Of a stretch of 64,000 nucleotides of DNA, positions 37,701 through 51,618 are shown piece by piece. Position numbers and translations under genes: made by a program. The notes under the pieces are model-generated. The model was not told the origin of the DNA, made no database searches, and saw only the letters and a list, made by a program, of their open reading frames with translations. Each line of letters opens with the position of its first letter. Position 1 is the stretch's first letter. Source of the DNA: Petrolisthes cinctipes. Taxonomy: Eukaryota; Arthropoda; Malacostraca; Decapoda; Porcellanidae. The DNA lies in contig JAWQEG010000508.1 of the NCBI GenBank assembly GCA_033782935.1, forward strand, positions 739,501 to 803,500, given 5' to 3'.

Positions 37701-40700
37701 GTGTTTTGAGCCTGAATTTGAGATATAAACGGGTACAGAAGATACATGCACATATTGACTTTGGGCACCAAAAATATCGATTTTCAGCATGTTTTGGGCC
37801 TGAATTTTGAAAATACTCTAACACGGAGTAGGCATGTACAGATCGCTTCTGGGACCCCAAAATATCGAATTTTCGGGTGTTTTGAGCCTGAATTTGAGAT
37901 ATAAACGGGTACTGAAGATGCATGCACATATCGACTTTTGTGCACCTAAAAGATCGATTTTCAGCATGTTTTGGGCCTGTATTTTGAAAATACTCTAACA
38001 CTGAGTAGGCATGTACAGATTGCTTCTGGGACCCCAAAATATTGAATTTTCGGGTTTTTAGAGCCTGAATTTGAGATATAAACGGGTACTGAAGATGCAT
38101 GCACATATCGACTTTTGTGCACCTAAAAGATCGATTTTCAGTATGTTTTGAGCATGTATTTTGAAAATACTCTAACACGGAGTAGGCATGTACAGATCGC
38201 TTCTGGGACCCCTAAATATCGAATTTTCGGGTGTTTTGGGACTGAATTTGAGATATCGACTTTTTGGCACCTAAAAGTACGATTTTTAGCATGTTTTTAG
38301 CCTATATTTTGAAAATATTCTAGCACTGTACAGATTGCTTCTGGGACCCCAAAATATTGAATTTTCGTGTGTTTTGAGCCTGAATTTGAGATATAAACGG
38401 GTACAGAAGATACATGCACATATTGACTTTGGTCACCAAAAATATCGATTTTCAGCATGTTTTGGGCCTGAATTTTGAAAATACTCTAACACGGAGTAGG
38501 CATGTACAGATCGCTTCTGGGACCCCAAAATATCGAATTTTCGGGTGTTTTGAGCCTGAATTTGAGATATAAACGGGTACTGAAGATGCATGCACATATC
38601 GACTTTTGTGCACCTAAAAGATCGATTTTCAGTATGTTTTGAGCATGTATTTTGAAAATACTCTAACACGGAGTAGGCATGTACAGATCGCTTCTGGGAC
38701 CCCTAAATATTGAATTTTCGGGTGTTTTGGGACTGAATTTGAGATATCGACTTTTTGGCACCTAAAAGATCGATTTTTAGCATGTTTTTAGCCTATATTT
38801 TGAAAATATTCTAGCACTGTACAGATTGCTTCTGGGACCCCAAAATATTGAATTTTCGGGTGTTTTGAGCCTGAATTTGAGATATAAACGGGTACAGAAG
38901 ATACATGCACATATTGACTTTGGGCACCAAAAATATCGATTTTCAGCATGTTTTGGGCCTGAATTTTGAAAATACTCTAACACGGAGTAGGCATGTACAT
39001 ATCGCTTCTGGGACCCCAAAATATCGAATTTTCGGGTGTTTAGGGCCAGAATTTGAGATATAAACGGGTACAGAAGATCCATGCACGTATCGACTTTTGG
39101 GCACCTAAATGATCGATTTTCAGTATGTTTTTGGCCTGTATTTTGAAAATACTCTAACACGGAGTAGGCATGTACAGATACCTTCTGGGACCTCTAAATA
39201 TCGAATTTTCGGGTGTTTTGGGACTGAATTTGAGATATCGATTTTTTGGCACCTAAAATGTCGATTTTTAGCATGTTTTTAGCCTATATTTTGAAAATAT
39301 TCTAGCACTGTGTAGGCATATACAGATTGCTTCTGGGACCCCAAAATATTGAATTTTCGGGTGTTTTGAGCCTGAATTTGAGATATAAACGGGTACTGAA
39401 GATGCATGCACATATCGACTTTTGTGCACCTAAAAGATCGATTTTCAGTATGTTTTGAGCATGTATTTTGAAAATACTCTAACACGGAGTAGGCATGTAC
39501 AGATCGCTTCTGGGACCCCTAAATATCGAATTTTCGGGTGTTTTGGGACTGAATTTGAGATATCGACTTTTTGGCACCTAAAAGATCGATTTTTAGCATG
39601 TTTTTAGCCTATATTTTGAAAATATTCTAGCACTGTACAGATTGCTTCTGGGACCCCAAACTATTGAATTTTCGTGTGTTTTGAGCCTGAATTTGAGATA
39701 TAAACGGGTACAGAAGATACATGCACATATTGACTTTGGGCACCAAAAATATCGATTTTCAGCATGTTTTGGGCCTGAATTTTGAAAATACTCTAACACG
39801 GAGTAGGCATGTACATATCGCTTCTGGGATCCCAAAATATCGAATTTTCGGGTGTTTAGGGCCAGAATTTGAGATATAAACGGGTACAGAAGATGCATGC
39901 ACTTATCGACTTTTGGGAACCTAAAAGATCGATTTTCAGTATGTTTTTGGCCTGTATTTTGAAAATACTCTAACACGGAGTAGGCATGTGCAGATACCTT
40001 CTGGGACCTCTAAATATCGAATTTTCGGGTGTTTTGGGACTGAATTTGAGATATCGATTTTTTGGCACCTAAAATGTCGATTTTTAGCATGTTTTGGGCC
40101 TGTATTTTGAAAATACTCTAACACTGAGTAGGCATGTACAGATTGCTTCTGGGACCCCAAAATATTGAATTTTCGGGTGTTTTGAGCCTGAATTTGAGAT
40201 ATAAACGGGTACTGAAGATGCATGCACATATCGACTTTTGTGCACCTAAAAGATCGATTTTCAGTATGTTTTGAGCATGTATTTTCAAAATACTCTAACA
40301 CGGAGTAGGCATGTACAGATCGCTTCTGGGACCCCTAAATATCGAATTTTCGGGTGTTTTGGGACTGAATTTGAGATATCGACTTTTTGGCACCTAAAAG
40401 ATCGATTTTTAGCATGTTTTTAGCCTATATTTTGAAAATATTCTAGCACTGTACAGATTGCTTCTGGGAACCCAAAATATTGAATTTTCGGGTGTTTTGA
40501 GCCTGAATTTGAGATATAAACGGGTACAGAAGATACATGCACATATTGACTTTGGGCACCAAAAATATCGATTTTCAGCATGTTTTGGGCCTGAATTTTG
40601 AAAATACTCTAACACGGAGTAGGCATGTACAGATCGCTTCTGGGACCCCAAAATATCGAATTTTCGGGTGTTTTGAGCCTGAATTTGAGATATAAACGGG

Positions 40701-42125
40701 TACTGAAGATGCATGCACATATCGACTTTTGTGCACCTAAAAGATCGATTTTCAGCATGTTTTGGGCCTGTATTTTGAAAATACTCTAACACTGAGTAGG
40801 CATGTACAGATTGCTTCTGGGACCCCAAAATATTGAATTTTCGGGTGTTTAGAGCCTGAATTTGAGATATAAACGGGTACTGAAGATGCATGCACATATC
40901 GACTTTTGGTCACCAAAAATATCGATTTTCAGCATGTTTTGGGCCTGAATTTTGAAAATACTCTAACACGGAGTAGGCATGTACAGAACGCTTCTGGGAC
41001 CCCAAAATATCGAATTTTCGGGTGTTTTGAGCCTGAATTTGAGATTTAAACGGGTACTGAAGATGCATGCACATATCGACTTTTGTGCACCTAAAAGATC
41101 GATTTTCAGTATGTTTTGAGCATGTATTTTGAAAATACTCTAACACGGAGTAGGCATGTACAGATCGCTTCTGGGACCCCTAAATATCGAATTTTCGGGT
41201 GTTTTGGGACTGAATTTGAGATATCGACTTTTTGGCACCTAAAAGATCGATTTTTAGCATGTTTTTAGCCTATATTTTGAAAATATTCTAGCACTGTACA
41301 GATTGCTTCTGGGACCCCAAAATATTGAATTTTCGGGTGTTTTGAGCCTGAATTTGAGATATAAACGGGTACAGAAGATTCATGCACATATTGACTTTGG
41401 GCACCAAAAATATCGATTTTCAGCATGTTTTGGGCCTGAATTTTGAAAATACTCTAACACGGAGTAGGCATGTACAGATCGCTTCTGGGACCCCAAAATA
41501 TCGAATTTTCGGGTGTTTAGGGCCAGAATTTGAGATATAAACGGGTACAGAAGATGCATGCACATATCGACTTTTGGGCACCTAAATGATCGATTTTCAG
41601 TATGTTTTTGGCCTGTATTTTGAAAATACTCTAACACGGAGTAGGCATGTACAGATACCTTCTGGGACCTCTAAATATCGAATTTTCGGGTGTTTTGGGA
41701 CTGAATTTGAGATATCGATTTATTGGCACCTAAAATGTCGATTTTCAGCATGTTTTTAGCCTATATTTTGAAAATATTCTAGCACTGTGTAGGCATATAC
41801 AGATTGCTTCTGGGACCCCAAAATATTGAATTTTCGGGTGTTTTGAGCCTGAATTTGAGATATAAACGGGTACTGAAGATGCATGCACATATCGACTTTT
41901 GTGCACCTAAAAGATCGATTTTCAGTATGTTTTGAGCATGTATTTTGAAAATACTCTAACACGGAGTAGGCATGTACAGATCGCTTCTGGGACCCCTAAA
42001 TATCGAATTTTCGGGTGTTTTGGGACTGAATTTGAGATATCGACTTTTTGGCACCTAAAAGATCGATTTTTAACATGTTTTTAGCCTATATTTTGAAAAT
42101 ATTCTAGCACTGTACAGATTGCTTC
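31732..42125 (+). repeat. 10,394-bp tandem duplication, copy 2
   Basis: Second copy, directly adjoining the first. S-anchors from 32024 to 42104 are those of 21630 to 31710 plus 10,394. The first difference is at 42073 (TTTTTAACATG against TTTTTAGCATG at 31679). A second follows near 42129 (CTGGAACCCC). Clear divergence comes by about 42,308 against 31,914. The unit is a whole number of monomers, as expected from unequal exchange in register. Zero observed differences over about 10.3 kb means either a very recent event or an assembly duplication. Confidence 0.92.
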
Positions 42126-45100
42126 TGGAACCCCAAAATATTGAATTTTCGGGTGTTTTGAGCCTGAATTTGAGATATAAACGGGTACAGAAGATACATG
42201 CACATATTGACTTTGGGCACCAAAAATATCGATTTTCAGCATGTTTTGGGCCTGAATTTTGAAAATACTCTAACACGGAGTAGGCATGTACAGATCGCTT
42301 CTGGGACCCCAAAATATCGAATTTTCGGGTGTTTAGGGCCAGAATTTGAGATATAAACGGGTACAGAAGATGCATGCACATATCGACTTTTGGGCACCTA
42401 AAAGATCGATTTTCAGTATGTTTTTGGCCTGTATTTTGAAAATACTCTAACACTGAGTAGGCATGTACAGATTGCTTCTGGGACCCCAAAATATCGAATT
42501 TTCGGGTGTTTTGAGCCTGAATTTGAGATATAAACGGGTTCTGAAGATGCATGCACATATCGACTTTTGTGCACCTAAAAGATCGATTTTCAGTGTTTTG
42601 AGCATGTATTTTGAAAATACTCTAACACGAAGTAGGCATGTACAGATCGCTTCTGGGACCCCTAAATATCGAATTTTGGGTGTTTTGGGACTGAATTTGA
42701 GATATCGACTTTTTGGCACCTAAAAGATCGATTTTTAGTATGTTTTTAGCCTATATTTTGAAAATATTCTAGCACTGTACAGATTGCTTCTGGGACCCCA
42801 AAATATTGAATTTTCGGGTGTTTTGAGCCTGAATTTGAGATATAAACGGGTACAGAAGATACATGCACATATTGACTTTGGGCACCAAAAATATCGATTT
42901 TCAGCATGTTTTGGGCCTGAATTTTGAAAATACTCTAACACGGAGTAAGCATGTACAGATCGCTTCTGGGACCCCAAAATATCGAATTTTCGGGTGTTTA
43001 GGGCCAGAATTTGAGATATAAACGGGTACAGAAGATGCATGCACATATCGACTTTTGGGCACCTAAAAGATCGATTTTCAGTATGTTTTTGGCCTGTATT
43101 TTAAAAATACTCTAACACGGAGTAGGCATGTACAGATACCTTCTGGGACCTCTAAATATCGATTTTTCGGGAGTTTTGGGACTGAATTTGAGATATCGAT
43201 TTTTTGGCACCTAAAATGTCGATTTTTAGCATGTTTTTAGCCTATATTTTGAAAATATTCTAGCACTGTGTAGGCATGTACAGATTGCTTCTGGGACCCC
43301 AAAATATTGAATTTTCGGGTGTTTTGAGCCTGAATTTGAGATATAAACGGGTACAGAAGATACATGCACATATTGACTTTGGGCATCTAAAATATCGATT
43401 TTCAGCATGTTTTGGGCCTGTATTTTGAAAATACTCTAACACTGAGTAGGCATGTACAGATTGCTTCTGGGACCCCAAAATATCGAATTTTCGGGTGTTT
43501 TGAGCCTGAATTTGAGATATAAACGGGTACTGAAGATGCATGCACATATCGACTTTTGTGCACCTAAAAGATCGATTTTCAGTATGTTTTGAGCATGTAT
43601 TTTGAAAATACTCTAACACGGAGTAGGCATGTACAGATCGCTTCTAAGACCCCTAAATTTCGAATTTTCGGGTGTTTTGGGACTGAATTTGAGATATCGA
43701 CTTTTTGGCACCTAAAAGATCGATTTTTAGCATGTTTTTAGCCTATATTTTGAAAATATTCTAGCACTGAGTAGGCATGTACAGATTGCTTCTGGGACCC
43801 CAAAATATTGAATTTTCGGGTGTTTTGAGCCTGAATTTGAGATATAAACGGGTACAGAAGATACATGCACATATTGACTTTGGGCACCAAAAATATCGAT
43901 TTTCAGCATGTTTTGGGCCTGAATTTTGAAAATACTCTAACACGGAGTAGGCATGTATAGATCGCTTCTGGGACCCCAAAATATCGAATTTTCGGGTGTT
44001 TAGGGCCAGAATTTGAGATATAAACGGGTACAGAAGATGCATGCACATATCGACTTTTGGGCACCTAAAAGATCGATTTTCAGTATGTATTTGGCCTGTA
44101 TTTTGAAAATACTCTAACACGGAGTAGGCATGTACAGATCGCTTTTGGAACCCCTAAATATCGAATTTTCGGGTGTTTTTGGACTGAATTTGAGATATCG
44201 ATTTTTTGGCACCTAAAATGTCGATTTTTAGCATGTTTTTAGCCTATATTTTGAAAATATTCTAGCACTGTGTAGGCATGTACAGATTGCTTCTGGGACC
44301 CCAAAATATTGAATTTTCGTGTGTTTTGAGCCTGAATTTGAGATATAAACGGGTACTGAAGATACATGCACATATTGACTTTGGGCATCTAAAATATCGA
44401 TTTTTTAGCATGTTTTGGGCCTGTATTTTGAAAATACTCTAACACTGAGTAGGCATGTACAGATTGCTTCTGGGACCCCAAAATATTGAATTTTCGGGTG
44501 TTTTGAGCCTGAATTTGAGATATAAACGGGTACTGAAGATGCATGCACATATCGACTTTTGTGCACCTAAAAGATCGATTTTCAGTATGTTTTGAGCATG
44601 TATTTTGAAAATACTCTAACACGGAGTAGGCATGTACAGATCGCTTCTGGGACCCAGAAATATCGAATTTTCGGGAGTTTTGGGACTGAATTTGAGATAT
44701 CGACTTTTTGGCACCTAAAAGATCGATTTTTAGCATGTTTTTAGCCTATATTTTGAAAATATTCTAGCACTGAGTAGGCATGTACAGATTGCTTCTGGGA
44801 CCGAAAAATATTGAATTTTCGGTTGTTTTGAGCCTGAATTTGAGATATAAACGGGTACAGAAGATACATGCACATATTGACTTTGGGCACCAAAAATATC
44901 GATTTTCAGCATGTTTTGGACCTGAATTTTGAAAATACTCTAACACGGAGTAGGCATGTACAGATCGCATCTGGGACCCCAAAATATCGAATTTTCCGGT
45001 GTTTTGAGCCTGAATTTGAGATATAAACGGGTACTGAAGATGCATGCACATATCGACTTTTGTGCACCTAAAAGATCGATTTTCAGCATGTTTTCGGCCT

Positions 45101-45128
45101 GAATTTTGAAAATACTCTAACACGGAGT

Positions 45129-45131
45129 GCC
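45129..45131 (+). repeat. GCC insertion marking a tetramer lineage
   Basis: The usual CACGGAGTAGGCATG reads CACGGAGTGCCAGGCATG, a net gain of three bases. The same change occurs at 51303-51305, 53301-53303 and 61306-61308, each inside a 681-bp L-L-L-S unit. It is a tracer for one lineage of duplicated tetramers in the right third of the window. Confidence 0.9.
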
Positions 45132-45394
45132 AGGCATGTACAGATCGCTTCTGGGACCCCAAAATATCGAATTTTCGGGTGTTTAGGGCCAGAATTTGAG
45201 ATATAAACGGGTACAGAAGATGCATGCACATATCGACTTTTGGCCACCTAAAAGATCGATTTTCAGTATGTTTTTGGCCTGTATTTTGAAAATACTCTAA
45301 CACGGAGTAGGCATGTACAGATACCTTCTGGGACCTCTAAATATCGTATTTTCGGGTGTTTTGGGACTGAATTTGAGATATCGACTTTTTGGCA

Positions 45395-46455
45395 CCTAAA
45401 ATGTCGATTCTTAGCATGTTTTTAGCCTATATTTTGAAAATATTCTAGCACTGTGTAGGCATGTACAGATTGCTTCTGGGACCCCAAAATATTGAATTTT
45501 CGGGTGTTTTGAGCCTGAATTTGAGATATAAACGGGTACAGAAGATACATGCACATATTGACTTTGGGCATCTAAAATATCGATTTTCAGCATGTTTTGG
45601 GCCTGTATTTTGAAAATACTCTAACACTGAGTAGGCATGTACAGATTGCTTCTGGGACCCCAAAATATTGAATTTTCGGTTGTTTTGAGCCTGAATTTGA
45701 GATATAAACGGGTACTGAAGATGCATGCACATATCGACTTTTGTGCACCTAAAAGATCGATTTTCAGTATGTTTTGAGCATATATTTTGAAAATACTCTA
45801 ACACGGAGTAGGCATGTACAGATCGCTTCTGGGACCCCTAAATATCGAATTTTCGGGTGTTTTGGGACTGAATTTGAGATATCGACTTTTTGGCACCTAA
45901 AAAATCGATTTTTAGCATGTTTTTAGCCTATATTTTGAAAATATTCTAGCACTGAGTAGGCATGTACAGATTGCTTCTGGGACCCCAAAATATTGAATTT
46001 TCGGTTGTTTTGAGCCTGAATTTGTGATATAAACGGGTACAGAAGATACATGCACATATTGACTTTGGGCACCAAAAATATCGATTTTCAGCATGTTTTG
46101 GGCCTGAATTTTGAAAATACTCTAACACGGAGTAGGCATGTACAGATCGCTTCTGGGACCCGAAAATATCGAATTTTCGTGTGTTTTGAGCCTGAATTTG
46201 AGATATAAACGGGTACTGAAGATGAATGCACATATCAACTTTTGTGCACCTAAAAGATCGATTTTCAGCATGTTTTGGGCCTGAATTTTGAAAATACTCT
46301 AACACGGAGTAGGCATGTACAGATCGCTTCTGGGACCCCAAAATATCGAATTTTCGGGTGTTTAGGGCCAGAATTTGAGATATAAACGGGTACAGAAGAT
46401 GCATGCAAATATCGACTTTTGGGCACCTAAAAGATCGATTTTCAGTATGTTTTTG
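45395..46455 (+). repeat. 2.18-kb-offset duplication, left copy
   Basis: Matches 47,576-48,636 at an offset of 2,181 bp. Shared markers include GATTCTTAGCA, CGGTTGTTTTGAGCC, CTAAAAAATCGATTTTTAG, AATTTGTGATATAAACGGG, GACCCGAAAATATCG and GATGAATGCACATATCAAC. The match ends in an Lb-type monomer that has GTTTTTGGCCTG here and GTTTTGAGCATG in the partner. Confidence 0.83.
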
Positions 46456-46929
46456 GCCTGTATTTTGAAAATACTCTAACACGGAGTAGACATGTACAGA
46501 TACCTTCTGGGACCTCTAAATAACGAATTTTCGGGTCTTTTGGGACTGAATTTGAGATATCGATTTTTTGGCACCTAAAATGTCGATTTTTAACATGTTT
46601 TTAGCCTATATTTTGAAAATATTCTAGCACTGTGTAGGCATGTACAGTTTGCTTCTGGGACCCCAAAATATTGAATTTTCGGGTGTTTTGAGCCTGTATT
46701 TGAGATATAAACGGGTACAGAAAATACATGCACATATTGACTTTGGGCATCTAAAATATCGATTTTCAGCATGTTTTATGCCTGTATTTTGAAAATACTC
46801 TAACACGGAGTAGGCATGTACAGATTGCTTCTGGGACCCCAAAATATTGAATTTTCGGGTGTTTTGAGCCTGAATTTGAGATATAAACGGGTACTGAAGA
46901 AGCATGCACATATCGACTTTTGTGCACCT

Positions 46930-48340
46930 AAAAGATCGATTTTCAGTATGTTTTGAGCATGTATTTTGAAAATACTCTAACACGGAGTAGGCATGTACAG
47001 ATCGCTTCTGGGACCCCTAAATATCGAATTTTCGGGTGTTTTGGGACTGAATTTGAGATATAGACTTTTTGGCACCTAAAAGATCGATTTTTAGCATGTT
47101 TTTAGCCTATATTTTGAAAATATTCTAGCACTGAGTAGGCATGTACAGATTGCTTCTGGGACCCCAAAATATTGAATTTTCGGGTGTTTTGAGCCTGAAT
47201 TTGAGATATAAACGGGTACAGAAGATACATGCACATATTGACTTTGGGCACCAAAAATATCGATTTTCAGCATGTTTTGGGCCTGAATTTTGAAAATACT
47301 CTAACACGGAGTAGGCATGTATAGATCGCTTCTGGGACCCGAAAATATCGAATTTTCGGGTGTTTAGGGCCAGAATTTGAGATATAAACGGGTACAGAAG
47401 ATGCATGCACATATCGACTTTTGGGCACCTAAAAGATCGATTTTCAGTATGTATTTGGCCTGTATTTTGAAAATACTCTAACACGGAGTAGGCATGTACA
47501 GATCGCTTCTGGGACCCCTAAATATCGAATTTTCGGGTGTTTTTGGACTGAATTTGAGATATCGATTTTTTGGCACCTAAAATGTCGATTCTTAGCAAGT
47601 TTTTAGCCTATATTTTGAAAATATTCTAGCACTGTGTAGGCATGTACAGATTGCTTCTGGGACCCCAAAATATTGAATTTTCGGGTGTTTTGAGCCTGAA
47701 TTTGAGATATAAACGGGTACAGAAGATACATGCACATATTGACTTTGGGCATCTAAAATATCGATTTTCAGCATGTTTTGGGCCTGTATTTTGAAAATAC
47801 TCTAACACTGAGTAGGCATGTACAGATTGCTTCTGGGACCCCAAAATATTGAATTTTCGGTTGTTTTGAGCCTGAATTTGAGATATAAACGGGTACTGAA
47901 GATGCATGCACATATCGACTTTTGTGCACCTAAAAGATCGATTTTCAGTATGTTTTGAGCATATATTTTGAAAATACTCTAACACGGAGTAGGCATGTAC
48001 AGATCGCTTCTGGGACCCCTAAATATCGAATTTTCGGGTGTTTTGGGACTGAATTTGAGATATCGACTTTTTGGCACCTAAAAAATCGATTTTTAGCATG
48101 TTTTTAGCCTATATTTTGAAAATATTCTAGCACTGAGTAGGCATGTACAGATTGCTTCTGGGACCCCAAAATATTGAATTTTCGGTTGTTTTGAGCCTGA
48201 ATTTGTGATATAAACGGGTACAGAAGATACATGCACATATTGACTTTGGGCACCAAAAATATCGATTTTCAGCATGTTTTGGGCCTGAATTTTGAAAATA
48301 CTCTAACACGGAGTAGGCATGTACAGATCGCTTCTGGGAC
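46930..48340 (+). repeat. 7.49-kb-offset duplication, left copy
   Basis: Matches 54,424-55,834 at an offset of 7,494 bp. Both share ATATAGACTTTTTGG, CATGTATAGATCGC, GACCCGAAAATATCG, GTATGTATTTGGCC and CTTAGCAAGTTTTTAG. The match stops where this copy reads GACCCGAAAATATCG with GTTTTGAGCC and the other reads GACCCCAAAATATCG with GTTTAGGGCC. Confidence 0.83.
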
Positions 48341-48636
48341 CCGAAAATATCGAATTTTCGGGTGTTTTGAGCCTGAATTTGAGATATAAACGGGTACTGA
48401 AGATGAATGCACATATCAACTTTTGTGCACCTAAAAGATCGATTTTCAGCATGTTTTGGGCCTGAATTTTGAAAATACTCTAACACGGAGTAGGCATGTA
48501 CAGATCGCTTCTGGGACCCCAAAATATCGAATTTTCGGGTGTTTAGGGCCAGAATTTGAGATATAAACGGGTACAGAAGATGCATGCACATATCGACTTT
48601 TGGGCACCTAAAAGATCGATTTTCAGTATGTTTTGA
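47576..48636 (+). repeat. 2.18-kb-offset duplication, right copy
   Basis: Partner of 45,395-46,455. It differs in a few places, for example CTTAGCAAGTTTTTAG near 47591 against CTTAGCATGTTTTTAG, and TTTTCGGGTG near 48356 against TTTTCGTGTG. Confidence 0.83.
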
Positions 48637-51246
48637 GCATGTATTTTGAAAATACTCTAACACGGAGTAGGCATGTACAGATCTCTTCTGGGACCCCTAA
48701 ATATCGAATTTTCGGGTGTTTTGGGACTGAATTTGAAATATAGACTTTTTGGCACCTAAAAGATCGATTTTTAGCATGTTTTTAGCCTATATTTTGAAAA
48801 TATTCTAGCACTGTACAGATTGCTTCTGGGACCCCAAAATATTGAATTTTCGGGTGTTTTGAGCCTGAATTTGAGATATAAACGGGTACAGAAGATGCAT
48901 GCACATATCGACTTTTGGGCACCTAAAAGATCGATTTTCAGTATGTTTTTGGCCTGTATTTTGAAAATACCCTAACACGGAGTAGGCATGTACAGATACC
49001 TTCTGGGACCTCTAAATATCGAATTTTCGGGTGTTATAGGACTGAATTTGAGATATCGATTTTTTGGCACCTATAATATCGATTTTTAGCATGTTTTTAG
49101 CCTATATTTTGAAAATATTCTAGCACTGTGTAGGCATGTACAGATTGCTTCTGGGACCCCAAAATATTGAATTTTCGGGTGTTTTGAGCCTGAATTTGAT
49201 ATATAAACGGGTACAGAAGATACATGCACATATTGACTTTGGGCCTCTAAAATATCGATTTTCAGCATGTTTTTGGCCTGTATTTTGAAAATACTCTAAC
49301 ACTGAGTAGGCATGTACAGATTGCTTCTGGGACCCCAAAATATTGAATTTTCGGGTGTTTTGAGCCTGAATTTGAGATATAAACGGGTACAGAAGATGCA
49401 TGCACATATCGACTTTTGGGCACCTAAAACATCGATTTTCAGTATGTTTTTGGCCTGTATTTTGAAAATACTCCAACACGGAGTAGGCATGTACAGATAC
49501 CTTCTGGGACCTCTAAATATCGAATTTTCGGGTGTTTTGGGACTGAATTTGAGATATCGATTTTTTGGCACCTAAAATGTCGATTTTTAGCATGTTTTTA
49601 GCCTATATTTTGAAAATATTCCAGTACTGAGTAGGCATGTACAGATTGCTTCTGGGACCCTAAAATATTGAATTTTCGGTTGTTTTGAGCCTGAATTGGT
49701 GATATAAACGGGTACAGAAGATACATGCACATATTGACTTTGGGCACCAAAAATATCGATTTTCAGCATGTTTTGGGCCTGAATTTTGAAAATACTCTAA
49801 CACGGAGTAGGCATGTACAGATCGCTTCTGGGACCCCAAAATATTGAATTTTCGGGTGTTTAGGGCCAGAATTTGAGATATAAACGGGTACAGAAGATGC
49901 ATGCACATATCGACTTTTGGGCACCTAAAAGATCGATTTTCAGTATGTTTTTGGCCTGTATTTTGAAAATACTCTAACACGGAGTAGGCATGTACAGATA
50001 CCTTCTGGGACCTCTAAATATCGAATTTTCGGGTGTTATGGGACTGAATTTGAGATATAGATTTTTTGGCACCTATATTATCGATTTTTAGCATGTTTTT
50101 AGCCTATATTTTGAAAATATTCTAGCACTGTGTAGGCATGTACAGATTGCTTCTGGGACCCCAAAATATTGAATTTTCGGGTGTTTTGAGCCTGAATTTG
50201 AGATATAAACGGGTTCTGAAGATGCATGCACATATCGACTTTTGTGCACCTAAAAGATCGATTTTCAGTATGTTTTGAGCATGTATTTTGAAAATACTCT
50301 AACACGGAGTAGGCATGTACAGGTCGCTTCTGGGACTCCTAAATATCGAATTTTCGGGTGTTTTGGGACTGAATTTGAGATATAGACTTTTTGGCACCTA
50401 AAAGATCGATTTTTAGCATGTTTTTAGCCTATATTTTGAAAATATTCTAGCACTGTACAGATTGCTTCTGGGACCCCAAAATATTGAATTTTCGGGTGTT
50501 TTGAGCCTGAATTTGAGATATAAACGGGTACAGAAGATACATGCACATATTGACTTTGGGCATCTAAAATATCGATTTTCAGCATGTTTTGGGCCTGTAT
50601 TTTGAAAATACTCTAACACTGAGTAGGCATGTACAGATTGCTTCTGGGACCCCAAAATATTGAATTTTCGGGTGTTTTGAGCCTGAATTTGAGATATAAA
50701 CGGATACTGAAGATGCATGCACATATCGACTTTTGTGCACCTAAAAGATCGATTTTCAGTATATTTTGAGCATATATTTTGAAAATACTCTAACACGGAG
50801 TAGGCATGTACAGATCGCTTCTGGGACCCCTAAATATCGAATTTTCGGGTGTTTTGGGACTGAATTTGAGATATCGACTTTTTGGCACCTAAAAGATCGA
50901 TTTTTAGCATGTTTTTAGCCTATATTTTGAAAATATTCTAGCACTGAGTAGGCATGTACAGATTGCTTCTGGGACCCCAAAATATTGAATTTTCGGTTGT
51001 TTTGAGCCTGAATTTGTGATATAAACGGGTACAGAAGATACATGCACATATTAACTTTGGGCACCAAAAATATCGATTTTCAGCATGTTTTGGGCCTGAA
51101 TTTTGAAAATACTCTAACACGGAGTAGGCATGTACAGATCGCTTCTGGGACCCCAAAATATTGAATTTTCGGGTGTTTTGAGCCTGAATTTGAGATATAA
51201 ACGGGTACTGAAGATGCATGCACATATCGACTTTTGTGCACCTAAA
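48434..51246 (+). repeat. 9.5-kb-offset duplication, left copy
   Basis: Matches 57,932-60,748 at an offset of 9,498 bp up to about 49,597 and 9,502 bp beyond, the difference being a four-A insertion in the right copy. Shared rare variants include CAGATCTCTTCTGGG, AATTTGAAATATAGAC, AAAATACCCTAACACGG, GTTATAGGACTG, CACCTATAATATCG, GGGCCTCTAAAATATCG, ACTCCAACACGG, TTCCAGTACTGAG, CACCTATATTATCG and CAGGTCGCTTCTGGGACTCC. Confidence 0.88.
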
Positions 51247-51618
51247 ATATCGATTTTCAGCATGTTTTGGGCCTGAATTTTGAAAATACTCTAACACGGA
51301 GTGCCAGGCATGTACAGATCGCTTCTGGGACCCCAAAATATCGAATTTTCGGGTGTTTAGGGCCAGAATTTGAGATATAAACGGGTACAGAAGATGCATG
51401 CACATATCGACTTTTGGGCACCTAAGAGATCGATTTTCAGTATGTTTTTGGCCTGTATTTTGAAAATACTCTAACACGGAGTAGGCATGTACAGATACCT
51501 TCTGGGACCTCTAAATATCGTATTTTCGGGTGTTTTGGGACTGAATTTGAGATATCGATTTTTTGGCACCTAAAATGTCGATTCTTAGCATGTTTTTAGC
51601 CTATATTTTGAAAATATT
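49621..51618 (+). repeat. 1,998-bp tandem unit, copy 1
   Basis: Anchor spacings 501, 325, 491, 681 sum to 1,998 bp and are repeated at once from 51619 (501, 325, 491, 681). Both copies start at the unusual anchor TTCCAGTACTGAG, carry CACCTATATTATCG and CAGGTCGCTTCTGGGACTCC, and end in the GCC-insertion tetramer. Confidence 0.88.

Larger units (their letters stand above)
43260..48804 (+). repeat. Regular B-A alternating trimer/tetramer region
   Basis: Anchors at 43260, 43761, 44262, 44764, 45445, 45946, 46624, 47125, 47626 and 48127 define ten consecutive units alternating type B (GGGCATCTAAAATATCG) and type A (GGGCACCAAAAATATCG). The base period is 1,002 bp. It is enlarged where a type A unit has gained a third long monomer (44764, 45946 and 48127; 678-681 bp). 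This is the clearest evidence for a second-order hexamer La-Lb-S1-La'-Lb'-S2. Confidence 0.85.

Noticed and set aside
48127..48663. Bacterial or protein-repeat gene family interpretation
   Set aside because: Direction, length and frame of the open stretches follow the DNA monomers. Indels of 1, 10 and 29 bp between copies are not multiples of three, so selection on a protein reading frame is not supported.
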